Source: Niabella pedocola (GTDB lineage: Bacteria; Bacteroidota; Bacteroidia; Chitinophagales; Chitinophagaceae). From it: DNA of 64,000 bases. Shown here piece after piece: positions 43,411-51,838 of the stretch (position 1 is the stretch's first letter; each line of letters starts with the position of its first letter). The DNA lies in contig NZ_JAJNEC010000005.1 of NCBI RefSeq assembly GCF_021044425.1, positions 1,922,001-1,986,000 on the forward strand, written 5' to 3'. A model generated the notes under the pieces. That model did not search any database. It was given only the letters and a program-made list of their open reading frames with translations, and was not told the DNA's origin. Both the position numbers and the translations under genes were made by a program.

Positions 43411-44940
43411 ATGGCATCAATAATAGATATTAAATTACCGCGATCGATTGCCAGTGCACTGCGACTTCCTAAGCGTAATGCAAAAACACAGCAACAGAAA
43501 GTATTAAAAAAGCTATTAAAAAAGGCAAGATTCACAGAATTTGGCCAGGAATACCGGTTTGACGAGATCCTTCTCTCTAAAAATATTGAAAAAGGTTTCC
43601 AACAGCTGGTTCCCGTTTTTGATTACAATAAGATCTATGATCAATGGTGGATAAAAACGCTGGAGGGAAAACCCGATATCACCTGGCCGGGCAAGATCAA
43701 ATATTACGCGCTGAGCTCAGGAACTTCCGAAGCCTCCAGCAAGTACATCCCCGTTACCACAGACCTGTTGAAAAGCAACACCATCAATTACATCAAACAG
43801 CTCATCAGTGTTTTTAGCTATAAACAGGCCAATAAAAAATCCCTCACAAAAGATTTTCTGATCATTGGCGGAGCCACCAACCTTCAAAAAGGAGAAGCCG
43901 GCTGGTTTGCCGGGGATCTGAGCGGTATACTTGCAAAAAAACGGCCGTTCTGGTTTCAAACCTTTTATAAGCCCGGAGGCCGGATCGCGGCCATTGCCGA
44001 CTGGAACCAGAAGCTGAATGAAATTGTAGACAATGCGCATAAATGGGATATCGGCTATATTGTAGGCGTGCCCGCCTGGTGCCAGATGTGTATGGAAATG
44101 GTTATTGAACGCTATAAACTGGCAAATATTCATGAAATATGGCCCAATTTTGGCGTTTTTGTACACGGAGGTGTTGCCTTTGAGCCTTATAAAAAATCCT
44201 TCGATAAGCTGTTGGGTAAACCCATCGTATATGTAGAAAACTATTTATCCAGCGAAGGCTTTATCGGGTATAAGATGAAAGAGGACCGGGGTATTCAGCT
44301 GGTAACCGATAATAATATTTTTTTTGAATTTGTGCCGTTTGACAATTGCAATTTTGATGCGGAAGGCACAATTATCGACCGTCCGGAAGTAAAGCTGATC
44401 GATGAGGTGGAGGAAGGCAAAGAATATGCCCTGCTGATGAGTACCAACGCCGGCAGCTGGCGCTACCTGATCGGCGATACCATTAAATTCCTGGATAAGG
44501 AAAAAGCCGAAGTGATCATCACCGGGCGAACCAAGCATTTTTTAAGCCTCGTGGGAGAACACCTGAGTGTTGAAAATATGAACCGGGCCATCCAGGATGC
44601 AAATGATCATTTTAATATCAGCATACAGGAATACACAGTTATCGGCTTTCCCTACGAAGGCTATTTTGCCCACCGCTGGTATGTGGCCACCAGCGACACC
44701 GTGAACAATGAAGCCCTGATGGCGTTTATAGATAATAAGCTCCGCGAGATCAATGATGATTATGCAACGGAACGAACCAGCGCATTAAAAGAGGTGTTTA
44801 TCGAAGTATTGCCCCCGGAAACATTTATGAAGTTTATGGAACTAAAAGGCAAACTGGGCAGCCAGCATAAATTTCCCCGGGTGATGAAAGGCCGAATACT
44901 TTTAGACTGGGAAAATTTTTTAAAAACAGGGAAAATTTGA
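43411..44940 (+). CDS. GH3-family acyl-adenylase
   Basis: A 509-residue soluble protein of the GH3 auxin-responsive family, whose plant members conjugate amino acids to hormones by an acyl-adenylate. Bacterial copies have the same adenylation core: KYYALSSGTSEASSKYIPVT (P-loop-like ATP motif 1), IYVENYLSSEGFIGYK-type motif near residue 275 and NAGSWRYLIGDTIKFLD, GRTKHFLSLVGEHLSVENM toward the C-terminus. No carrier protein or acceptor gene is adjacent. The substrate in bacteria is generally unknown. Cytoplasmic. Confidence 0.92.
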   Translation: MASIIDIKLPRSIASALRLPKRNAKTQQQKVLKKLLKKARFTEFGQEYRFDEILLSKNIEKGFQQLVPVFDYNKIYDQWWIKTLEGKPDITWPGKIKYYALSSGTSEASSKYIPVTTDLLKSNTINYIKQLISVFSYKQANKKSLTKDFLIIGGATNLQKGEAGWFAGDLSGILAKKRPFWFQTFYKPGGRIAAIADWNQKLNEIVDNAHKWDIGYIVGVPAWCQMCMEMVIERYKLANIHEIWPNFGVFVHGGVAFEPYKKSFDKLLGKPIVYVENYLSSEGFIGYKMKEDRGIQLVTDNNIFFEFVPFDNCNFDAEGTIIDRPEVKLIDEVEEGKEYALLMSTNAGSWRYLIGDTIKFLDKEKAEVIITGRTKHFLSLVGEHLSVENMNRAIQDANDHFNISIQEYTVIGFPYEGYFAHRWYVATSDTVNNEALMAFIDNKLREINDDYATERTSALKEVFIEVLPPETFMKFMELKGKLGSQHKFPRVMKGRILLDWENFLKTGKI

Positions 44941-44979
44941 TCCCCTTTTTAAAAACTTCGGCTATATTGTTATCCGATT

Positions 44980-45600
44980 ATGATTGAAGCCTTTATCAAA
45001 GGAATAACCCTGGGTCTGCTGCTCTGCATTGCAGTGGGGCCCGTACTCTTTTCAGTCATTAAACACAGCATCAACGTTGGGCACAGGGGCGGACTTGCTT
45101 TTGTACTGGGTGTGTCCACCAGCGATACCACCCTGGCGTTTATCAGTAATTTCTTTTCACAATTCTTCACCAGTCTTAGTTCACACAAGGTAGCCATCAG
45201 TATTGTGGGTAGTACCTTTCTGATCGTACTGGGCATTTATTATGCCTTTTTTAAAAAGATCCGCATCCGGGACCGCATTAAACGAACGCCACCCGTTTTC
45301 CGTAAGCGCGATTATCTTCAGTTATTCCTTTCAGGATTTTTTCTGAATACGCTGAACCCCGGCATTTTTATTTTCTGGCTCACCGCATCCACCACCTTTA
45401 TTACACATACCATCAATGAACGCCTCGTTATTTTTATAACGGCCTTGCTGATCGTTTTGGCCACAGACATTGCAAAAGTAATGCTGGCGAATAAGATCCG
45501 TACCCGGCTTACACCCCGCAATATTCATTTGCTGAACCGCATTAATGGTTTTGTACTGATGTGCTTTGGCATTGCGCTCATCATTCGGCTGGTTATTTAA
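44980..45600 (+). CDS. LysE-family translocator
   Basis: 206 residues, six hydrophobic segments in the LysE/RhtB arrangement: ITLGLLLCIAVGPVLFSVIKHSINVG, the conserved GVSTSDTTLAF, FLIVLGIYYAFFKKI, FFLNTLNPGIFIFWLTAST with the family NPGIFIFW motif, LVIFITALLIVLATDIAKV and FVLMCFGIALIIRLVI at the end. It probably exports amino acids or similar small molecules across the inner membrane. It lies 39 bases after the GH3-type gene and may be cotranscribed. Substrate not determined. Confidence 0.92.
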   Translation: MIEAFIKGITLGLLLCIAVGPVLFSVIKHSINVGHRGGLAFVLGVSTSDTTLAFISNFFSQFFTSLSSHKVAISIVGSTFLIVLGIYYAFFKKIRIRDRIKRTPPVFRKRDYLQLFLSGFFLNTLNPGIFIFWLTASTTFITHTINERLVIFITALLIVLATDIAKVMLANKIRTRLTPRNIHLLNRINGFVLMCFGIALIIRLVI

Positions 45601-45666
45601 AGCGGAGCAGCTTTTCATCCATTGGTATTTTTATATATTTAACATCTAACAGGGATTAAATAATCC

Positions 45667-45674
45667 TATTTTTG
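45667..45674 (+). promoter_or_regulatory. Candidate -7 box upstream of the transglycosylase gene
   Basis: TATTTTTG is an exact TAnnTTTG match, 184 bases before the transglycosylase start. No TTG lies at the expected 19-23 base distance, and the region is AT-rich, so chance is quite possible. Confidence 0.3.
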
Positions 45675-45857
45675 TTAAGAGGTTGTATTTGAAATCATTA
45701 AGAAATTAAACGATTAAAAGACGCTTAATCATGGATACGGTTTTCAACCCGGTGGCTATAGTATGCATTGGGAAAACCGGTACAGACGGGTGCAGGTTTT
45801 TATCAAATCTGCAAAACCGCTGTTGATGCGCATGAATAACGGATCTGTTTTAACACA

Positions 45858-46550
45858 ATGAAGATTCTGAAAGGCATATGGAAATGGGGCAAGCGGCTAT
45901 TTGTGCTGTTGTTCGTAGGCCAGCTGCTTTATATCGGGCTGCTTAAATGGGTAAATCCGCCCATTACCTTTACACAAATCGGCAGTGTGCTGGATGGCCG
46001 GGGGTTTCACCAACAAAACCGGCCGTCGGCCTCTGTTTCTGAAAATGCACGCCTGGCGGTTATTGCTTCCGAAGATCAATTATTTCCGGATCATAACGGG
46101 TTCGACTGGAAAAGTATTCAGAAAGCGATGGAATACAACCAGAAAAAGCCGGGCCGGTTAAGAGGTGCCAGCACTATCAGCCAGCAAACCGCAAAAAATG
46201 TTTTTTTATGGCAGGGCAGAAGCTGGGTACGCAAGGGGCTGGAAACTTATTTTACTTTTATGATCGAAAAAATATGGGGTAAAAAAAGAATCCTTGAAGT
46301 ATACCTGAACGTAGCGGAAATGGGCAACGGTATTTTTGGAATTGAACAGGCGTCTCAAACATATTTTAATAAACCTGCAAAAAACCTTACGCAATATGAA
46401 GCGGCGGCCATTGCCGCTATTTTGCCCAACCCGGTAAAAATGAGTGTAAAACCCATGTCGCCCTATGTTTCTTCCAGGGCAAGAAAAATTGTGCAGCAAA
46501 TGAATTTCCTGAAACCCGACCGGGATATACAAAACCTGATCCGTCAGTGA
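45858..46550 (+). CDS. mtgA: Monofunctional peptidoglycan transglycosylase
   Basis: 230 residues with one N-terminal membrane anchor (LFVLLFVGQLLYIGLLKWV) and the GT51 domain: ASEDQLFPDHNGFDWKSI with the catalytic Glu, RGASTISQQTAKNVFLW, RKGLETYFTFMIEKIWGKKRILEVYLNVAEMG and FGIEQASQTYFNKPAKNLT. It polymerises lipid II into glycan strands on the periplasmic face of the inner membrane. No transpeptidase domain is attached. Stand-alone gene. Confidence 0.96.
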   Translation: MKILKGIWKWGKRLFVLLFVGQLLYIGLLKWVNPPITFTQIGSVLDGRGFHQQNRPSASVSENARLAVIASEDQLFPDHNGFDWKSIQKAMEYNQKKPGRLRGASTISQQTAKNVFLWQGRSWVRKGLETYFTFMIEKIWGKKRILEVYLNVAEMGNGIFGIEQASQTYFNKPAKNLTQYEAAAIAAILPNPVKMSVKPMSPYVSSRARKIVQQMNFLKPDRDIQNLIRQ

Positions 46551-46677
46551 CCTACCGTTACGTCGCATTCAGCAGCGGGCCCCATCGTTATAGGTCTGGA
46601 GCAACCAACTGCTATTCTTCAATTGTGTTTAAAGATACGCGCGTTACGATAGCATTTTAACAGGAGCAGCCGGTGTA

Positions 46678-47064
46678 TCATTCTGCTTCGTTTTGCAGAT
46701 CCTGCACCATGCCGTCCACACTTTTAAGAAAGGTGTCCCAGTAATCCTGGTCCTCGGCCAGTATTCCTCTTTTTTTAAGGAAGGCTTCCCCGCCATTGGC
46801 CACTACCCGGTACAGCACATGCCCGGCCCCTAAAGGCGAAAAGGTAGATTTGATACGATGCAACAATCGCCTGGCCTCTGCCATATCATTTTCTCGGAAT
46901 GTCTGTTCCAGGCGAAGCCGGTCTTCATTCCACTGAACCTTTATTTCCGTTACAATATCATTGACGGCATCAATATCGTCACCCAGCAATTCTCTCAGAT
47001 AATCCAGATTGTTATACTGGGGTTCTGTATCATCCAGAATGGGCTCTGTCATGGTCGCTAGCAT
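46678..47064 (-). CDS. Hpt-domain phosphotransfer protein
   Basis: 128 residues (or 124 if the ATG at 47052 is used). The helix carrying the phospho-accepting histidine reads EARRLLHRIKSTFSPLGAG, with H69 in the HxxK pattern of Hpt domains; the flanking regions (LDYLRELLGDDIDAVNDIVTEIK and ALSLGG-type turn replaced by VANGGEAFLKK) fit a four-helix Hpt bundle. It is on the same strand as the LytTR regulator upstream, 107 bases away. It would relay phosphate between receivers; the cognate hybrid kinase is not in the window. Cytoplasmic. Confidence 0.85.
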   Translation of the reverse strand: MLATMTEPILDDTEPQYNNLDYLRELLGDDIDAVNDIVTEIKVQWNEDRLRLEQTFRENDMAEARRLLHRIKSTFSPLGAGHVLYRVVANGGEAFLKKRGILAEDQDYWDTFLKSVDGMVQDLQNEAE

Positions 47065-47171
47065 TTTGTCAATCTATTTAAAATGGTTTAAGAGCGTCTG
47101 TTTCAAAACGGGCATATTCCGCAGCAGGGGCGGATGCACAGCTATTACTTAACGTTTATGATGGTTGTTTT

Positions 47172-47885
47172 TTATAAAAGGTGCAGCTTTGCCAGCAATG
47201 CATCTTTATAACTTTCTGAAACGGGTATGGGTTGGTTTTTGATATACACCAACCTGTTTTCAATATACTCTACCTTGTCTATCGCAATTACATAACTCCG
47301 GTGAACCCGCACAAACTTATCCGGTGAAAATTTATCCTCGATGGTCTTAAGGCTTCCGTGAACCATGTACATTTTATCCGGCAGGTTAAACTGTACATAA
47401 TCACCCTTTGCCTCCATCCATAAAATATCGTCTACATTTATTTTACGGATCACCTTATTTTCTTTTATAAACAGGTGCTTGGGAGTAATGGCATCCGATT
47501 GCTGCGACTGCTTAAACCGGATCAGCTCCTGCACTTTGTCAATAGCGGCCATCACCCTGGTTAATGTAAACGGCTTTACCAGGTAATCCATTACATTCAG
47601 TTCAAATGCCTCTACTGCATATTGTTCTTTTGCCGTGGTTAAGATCGTATGTGGGCGGTTGGGTAATAATTTTAAAAGATCCAGGCCGCTCATCTCCGGC
47701 ATCTCCACATCTAAAAATAAAATATCTACATGATTGGCTTCTAAAAAGCTTTTGGCTTCCAGTGCGCTTTCGCATTCTCCAATAACATCGATATTGCTTA
47801 CATTAAGAAGAATTTTTTTTAAAATAACCCGCGCTACTTTGTTATCGTCAACCAATAAGCATATGAGAGGGCCGTTCGCGTTCAT
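47172..47885 (-). CDS. LytTR-family response regulator
   Basis: 237 residues: receiver domain with D13/D14 and phospho-acceptor D59 (LFLDVEMPEMSG), switch lysine in YLVKPF, and a C-terminal LytTR domain (KHLFIKENKVIRKINVDDILWMEAKGDYVQF ... FVRVHRSYVIAIDKVEYIENRLVYIKN). No LytS sensor is adjacent, in contrast to the regulator at 21306; an Hpt gene lies just downstream on the same strand. Its input may be that Hpt protein or a distant kinase. Confidence 0.94.
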   Translation of the reverse strand: MNANGPLICLLVDDNKVARVILKKILLNVSNIDVIGECESALEAKSFLEANHVDILFLDVEMPEMSGLDLLKLLPNRPHTILTTAKEQYAVEAFELNVMDYLVKPFTLTRVMAAIDKVQELIRFKQSQQSDAITPKHLFIKENKVIRKINVDDILWMEAKGDYVQFNLPDKMYMVHGSLKTIEDKFSPDKFVRVHRSYVIAIDKVEYIENRLVYIKNQPIPVSESYKDALLAKLHLL

Positions 47886-47987
47886 TTATATCGTCTAAAG
47901 TTGCCTAAAATTACGGAAAACTTATCATTTGCAAAAATCGATTGCCGTTTAAATTAAAAAAAGCCACTATATAACTCATTTTCGGCC

Positions 47988-48025
47988 ATAAAAAAGGGCC
48001 ATCCTTTCGGACAGCCCTTAAAAAA
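47988..48025 (-). terminator. Terminator after atpA
   Basis: On the minus strand AAGGGCTGTCC pairs with GGATGGCCCTT (one mismatched pair) around GAAA, followed by six T. A tight GAAA tetraloop and clear T run make it convincing. It shows that atpA is not cotranscribed with anything downstream. Confidence 0.88.
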
Positions 48026-48038
48026 TCAGTTACACTGC

Positions 48039-49619
48039 TTATTTCTTAAACTGGGGGATAAGGCCATTTGCCAGCTCCACCATTTGTTTTAATCCTTCTT
48101 CCGGCAGATTTCCTTTTTTAAACTCTGCCAGTACCTGCGGATATTTGTTTTCCATTTCCAGGAGGAACATTTCTTCAAATTCCTTCACCTTGTTTACCGG
48201 AACGTCTTTGATCAGACCGTTGGTACCCAGGTAAATGATGGCTACCTGTTTTTCTACAGAATAAGGAGAATATTGCGGTTGCTTCAGGATCTCTACGTTC
48301 CGGGCACCTTTATCAATTACGTTTTTGGTAGCGGCATCCAGATCACCCCCGAATTTTGAGAAGGCTTCCAGCTCGCGGTATAATGCCTGGTCAAGCTTCA
48401 GGGTACCGGCTACTTTTTTCATGGATTTGATCTGCGCGTTACCACCCACACGGCTTACGGAGATACCCACGTTGATCGCCGGACGGATACCGGAGAGGAA
48501 CAGTGAAGATTCCAGGAAGATCTGTCCATCGGTAATGGAGATCACGTTGGTAGGAATGTAAGCAGATACGTCACCCGCCTGTGTTTCAATAATGGGCAGA
48601 GCAGTTAAGGAACCACCACCTTTTACCAGGTGTTTGATGGATTCCGGCAGGTCGTTCATGTCTTTAACGATCTCGTCGTTGTTGATCACTTTTGCAGCTC
48701 TTTCCAGCAAACGGCTGTGCAGGTAGAATACGTCACCGGGATATGCTTCACGGCCCGGAGGACGACGCAGCAGCAGGGACACCTCGCGGTAGGCCACCGC
48801 CTGTTTAGACAGATCATCATAAATGATCAGCGCCGGGCGTCCGGTATCGCGGAAATATTCACCAATAGCAGCACCTGCAAACGGAGCGTAGAACTGCAGC
48901 GGAGCCGGGTCAGAAGCAGAAGCAGCAACGATGGTTGTATATTCCATCGCACCGTTATCTTCCAGGGTTTTCATCACACCTGCAATGGTAGATGCTTTCT
49001 GTCCGATGGCTACATAGATACAATATACAGGCTTGCCTGCTTTAAAAAATTCTTTCTGGTTGATAATAGTATCGATCGCGATCGCAGTTTTACCGGTCTG
49101 ACGGTCACCGATGATCAGCTCCCGCTGGCCACGGCCGATGGGGATCATTGCATCGATCGCCTTGATACCGGTCTGCAGCGGTTCTTTTACCGGCTCCCGG
49201 AAAATAACCCCGGGGGCCTTCCGCTCCAGCGGCATTTCATACAATTCGCCGGAAAGCGGTCCTTTACCATCAATGGGCTGTCCCAATGTGTTTACCACAC
49301 GACCGGTCATGCCTTCGCCTACTTTAATAGAGGCGATCTGGCTGGTACGGCGTACCTTGGAACCTTCTTTAATATCCTTGCCTTCACCCATCAATACCAC
49401 ACCCACGTTGTCTTCTTCCAGGTTCAGCGCAATGGCACGTACACCGTTTTCAAACTCAACAAGCTCACCATACCTTACATTTCCAAGGCCATAAACGCGG
49501 GCGATACCATCCCCCACTTGTAATACGGTACCAATTTCCTCTAAATCCGCCTGAGCATTAAAGTTGCTCAGCTGCTCCCGAAGGATGGCACTTATTTCGT
49601 CTGGTTTTATTTCCGGCAT
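48039..49619 (-). CDS. atpA: ATP synthase F1 alpha subunit
   Basis: 526 residues, normal length. Walker A GDRQTGKTAIAID near residue 172, the start PDEISAILREQLSNFNAQAD, the region YDDLSKQAVAYREVSLLLRRPPGREAYPGDVFYLHSRLLERAA and the C-terminal helical bundle are all intact. It forms the noncatalytic nucleotide-binding hexamer half of F1. Unusually it is not next to atpH or atpG: both sides are unrelated genes, with its own promoter (49681-49711) and terminator. It therefore must be regulated separately from the rest of the complex. Confidence 0.97.
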   Translation of the reverse strand: MPEIKPDEISAILREQLSNFNAQADLEEIGTVLQVGDGIARVYGLGNVRYGELVEFENGVRAIALNLEEDNVGVVLMGEGKDIKEGSKVRRTSQIASIKVGEGMTGRVVNTLGQPIDGKGPLSGELYEMPLERKAPGVIFREPVKEPLQTGIKAIDAMIPIGRGQRELIIGDRQTGKTAIAIDTIINQKEFFKAGKPVYCIYVAIGQKASTIAGVMKTLEDNGAMEYTTIVAASASDPAPLQFYAPFAGAAIGEYFRDTGRPALIIYDDLSKQAVAYREVSLLLRRPPGREAYPGDVFYLHSRLLERAAKVINNDEIVKDMNDLPESIKHLVKGGGSLTALPIIETQAGDVSAYIPTNVISITDGQIFLESSLFLSGIRPAINVGISVSRVGGNAQIKSMKKVAGTLKLDQALYRELEAFSKFGGDLDAATKNVIDKGARNVEILKQPQYSPYSVEKQVAIIYLGTNGLIKDVPVNKVKEFEEMFLLEMENKYPQVLAEFKKGNLPEEGLKQMVELANGLIPQFKK

Positions 49620-49680
49620 AAATAATGATATTTAATACGTTGTTGTATAGAAACAGGGCCTAACGCCCGTTTTCAGGCTG

Positions 49681-49711
49681 CAAAAGTAGTGTATTACCAC
49701 ATTCCCAACAA
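49681..49711 (-). promoter_or_regulatory. Bacteroidota-type promoter of atpA
   Basis: Minus-strand TACTTTTG (49688-49681) is an exact TAnnTTTG match and TTG at 49711-49709 lies 20 bases upstream, the consensus spacing. Transcription would start about 55 bases before the ATG. Confidence 0.75.
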
Positions 49712-49833
49712 AAAATAAGGAAGTGAAAATTTTTTGCCATGCATTGTACTGCCGGTAAAATACAGGCGGTCAATCGCTCATCGCCTGCTGTGCCATTTTC
49801 AGGGTGGCCGGAGGACCGTTTAGGGGTTGATAA

Positions 49834-50310
49834 TTAGATCACCAGTACTCCTGCAGCTTCAAACCGCACCTGTTTTTCGGGTTTTGTGATCGCATCAATC
49901 TCAGCCTGCGGCTTTTTGGCGTCCTCCGCATAATGTTTCAGCTCATTTACCGATACCAGTTTCTGGCGGGCCACTCCTTCCAGCACGACTGTTTTACCGG
50001 TAATAGCCGTTGGTACAAAAAAGCCATAGTCTTTAAACTTAACCTGCATTTTGGTCTTGTCCGGCAACTCCATGGTAAGCCAGCATCCTTTTTTTGCGCA
50101 AACCGCCAAAACAGGTCCCTTTATCTTGGCCTTTACCTCCTCGTCTTTTGAAGAAGACAGTTTTCCGGCCAGCTCCTCCAGGGAAAGGGCGTCTTTCGCG
50201 GTTATTTTTTCACCGTAGGCGTCTCCCTTCCGGGCGCTTCCGGCAGGAGGCTGCGCATATAATAAGATACCTGCAAAAAGGGGCAGCATCAGCAACAGTA
50301 CTTTTCTCAT
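49834..50310 (-). CDS. DUF4920-domain secreted protein
   Basis: 158 residues from the ATG at 50310, which gives a signal peptide (MRKVLLLMLPLFAGILLYAQ); the frame extends to 50358 without family support. The DUF4920 core is recognisable: YGEKITAKDALSLEELAGKL, then CAKKGCWLTMELPDKTKMQVKFKDYGFFVP and a GKTVVLEGVARQ strand. The CxxxxCW cysteine pair may bind metal or form a disulfide. Periplasmic; function unknown. It is 38 bases downstream of the pterin dehydratase gene. Confidence 0.87.
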   Translation of the reverse strand: MRKVLLLMLPLFAGILLYAQPPAGSARKGDAYGEKITAKDALSLEELAGKLSSSKDEEVKAKIKGPVLAVCAKKGCWLTMELPDKTKMQVKFKDYGFFVPTAITGKTVVLEGVARQKLVSVNELKHYAEDAKKPQAEIDAITKPEKQVRFEAAGVLVI

Positions 50311-50348
50311 ATTTAGAAGATTAGGTTTCGGATTGGTAAAATCACCAT

Positions 50349-50579
50349 TTAAAGACAATTATCGATCTTTTTTGCCAGTTTGTAATCTTTTTCGGTCACC
50401 ACATCTCCGGCATCATGTGTAGAAAGCCAGACTTCCACGGTATTATAGGTATTGGTCCAGGTAGGATGGTGGTCCATTTTTTCGGCTGCCAGCGCCACCC
50501 GGGTCATAAAGCCAAAGGCTTCATTGAAATCCTTAAAGGAAAATTTCCGGTACAGCTTATGATCGTTTTCCGTCCACAT
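50349..50579 (-). CDS. Pterin-4a-carbinolamine dehydratase
   Basis: 76 residues, shorter than the usual 95-110 because the N-terminal strand is missing, but with the full catalytic part: AEKMDHHPTWTNTYNTVEVWLSTHDAGDVVTEKD. The paired histidines and the HP-W motif are the dehydratase signature. It recycles the carbinolamine made by aromatic amino acid hydroxylases or may act as a coactivator. No phenylalanine hydroxylase is in the window. It starts 10 bases after the IPExxxVDY gene stop, suggesting cotranscription. Confidence 0.92.
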   Translation of the reverse strand: MWTENDHKLYRKFSFKDFNEAFGFMTRVALAAEKMDHHPTWTNTYNTVEVWLSTHDAGDVVTEKDYKLAKKIDNCL

Positions 50580-50589
50580 AACAAAAGTT

Positions 50590-51033
50590 TTAAAAGATCA
50601 GGTAATCCTTGTTTTTTATTTTTTCGTTGGTGAGCTCGGTAATCAGCTGCACCCCAGGGATCTCCCGCAGCCAGGCTTTTACCTGCTCCAGGTATTCATC
50701 CGTTACCGTGTCATTTTTCATCAGCCACAGGAAATCGAGGTGTTTAAATTCCGGTAACAGAAACTCCCCGTCGTACAGGTTATTATATAAATAATGACAA
50801 AGCGAACTGTTGGGATCCCGGTATTCGTATACTGAAAAGAAATAAAGCCGTCTTTTCCGTTTTAATTTGATCTCAATATCATGGTTGATCCGGAAATCCA
50901 GCTCGAGCAGATTATTCAGGTTCCAGCAAAATTTATAATCCTTAACCGTAGTTACAATCCCCAGGAGCTTTGTGTCTTCAAAGAATTCCTCGGTGATCTG
51001 TTCGGTATTTAAAGATAATTTTACTGTAGCCAT
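50590..51033 (-). CDS. IPExxxVDY family protein
   Basis: 147 residues from the ATG at 51033 (a longer form to 51060 is possible). Protein typical of the Bacteroidota-only IPExxxVDY family: KLLGIVTTVKDYKFCWNLNNLLELDF, then KRKRRLYFFSVYEYRDPNSSLCHYLYNN, and LKHLDFLWLMKND-type closing strands. Cytoplasmic; function unknown, though it is commonly found near core metabolic genes. A -7-like box TACCTTTA lies on the minus strand at 51102-51095. Confidence 0.85.
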   Translation of the reverse strand: MATVKLSLNTEQITEEFFEDTKLLGIVTTVKDYKFCWNLNNLLELDFRINHDIEIKLKRKRRLYFFSVYEYRDPNSSLCHYLYNNLYDGEFLLPEFKHLDFLWLMKNDTVTDEYLEQVKAWLREIPGVQLITELTNEKIKNKDYLIF

Positions 51034-51216
51034 GAATGAAACGGGTTTCCGGGAAGCCATATAACAACCGGTCTTCCCCGCCGGACTGATGCGGTAAAGG
51101 TAGCAAATAATGCGCCGGAGCCGCGCCCGTACAACGGCATTTTATTTTTTATACCTCTTTGCCGGAAATTTTCCCGGCGCCGTTTTCAACCGATGGCCTG
51201 TTTTCCTCGCGGGCTC

Positions 51217-51771
51217 TCATTTGTTTTCCCGGCCATAACAAAGTTGCAGAACACCTTTTTCCAGTTGCTGTACCTGCATCAGCTCCAGGCTGGCATGGAT
51301 GCCGGGAAACAGGTTGCCCGCGCCCGTACCCATAATATGTGGCTGAACCAGCAGTTTCCATTCATCTACAAGACCGGAAGCAGCCAGCGTTTTTACAAGT
51401 GTTGCACTGCCCTGCACCAGAACCGGACCGCCTTCCTGGCCCCTAAGCTCGGTAATTGCCCTAACCGGATCCTCCTTAATAATGGTGGTGTGCTCCCAGG
51501 GAGCCTCCGTTAAGCTGGCGGAAACTACATACTTTTTTGAGGTATTCAGCTTTTCGGCAACACCCATTTCATTATTCTTCAGGGCGCTCCAGTAGGGATA
51601 AAGCATCTGATACGTAACGCGTCCATACAGCATGATTTCGCTGTTATGAATGGTTTCCCGGATGGCATTTGCCCTGCTGTCGCTGTGATAAGGATTGAAC
51701 CATTCGGCCATAGTGCCGGCGTCGGTGATACCGTCCAGCGACATCCATTCTGTTACAATTATTTTTCTCAT
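51217..51771 (-). CDS. Dihydrofolate-reductase-like (RibD C-terminal) protein
   Basis: 184 residues from ATG 51771; frames reaching 51882 overlap the AraC gene and are rejected. RibD/DHFR-like features: KIIVTEWMSLDGITDA, EIMLYGRVTYQMLYPYW, KKYVVSASLT, GGPVLVQGSATLVKTLAASGLVDEWKLLVQPHIMGTG. Such proteins in Bacteroidota and actinobacteria are NADPH-dependent reductases of unknown substrate, not true DHFR. It lies 67 bases downstream of the AraC gene on the same strand and may be its target. Confidence 0.9.
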   Translation of the reverse strand: MRKIIVTEWMSLDGITDAGTMAEWFNPYHSDSRANAIRETIHNSEIMLYGRVTYQMLYPYWSALKNNEMGVAEKLNTSKKYVVSASLTEAPWEHTTIIKEDPVRAITELRGQEGGPVLVQGSATLVKTLAASGLVDEWKLLVQPHIMGTGAGNLFPGIHASLELMQVQQLEKGVLQLCYGRENK

Positions 51772-51838
51772 TGTGATAAAATTTATACCGCAAAAATGCA
51801 TCGCTGAGGAACCGGAAAATAGAACGGAACCGACAAAA

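Noticed and set aside
48630..49523. Long open frame opposite atpA
   Set aside because: It lies entirely antisense to a strongly conserved gene, has no recognisable domain and its frame follows the codon bias of the real strand.
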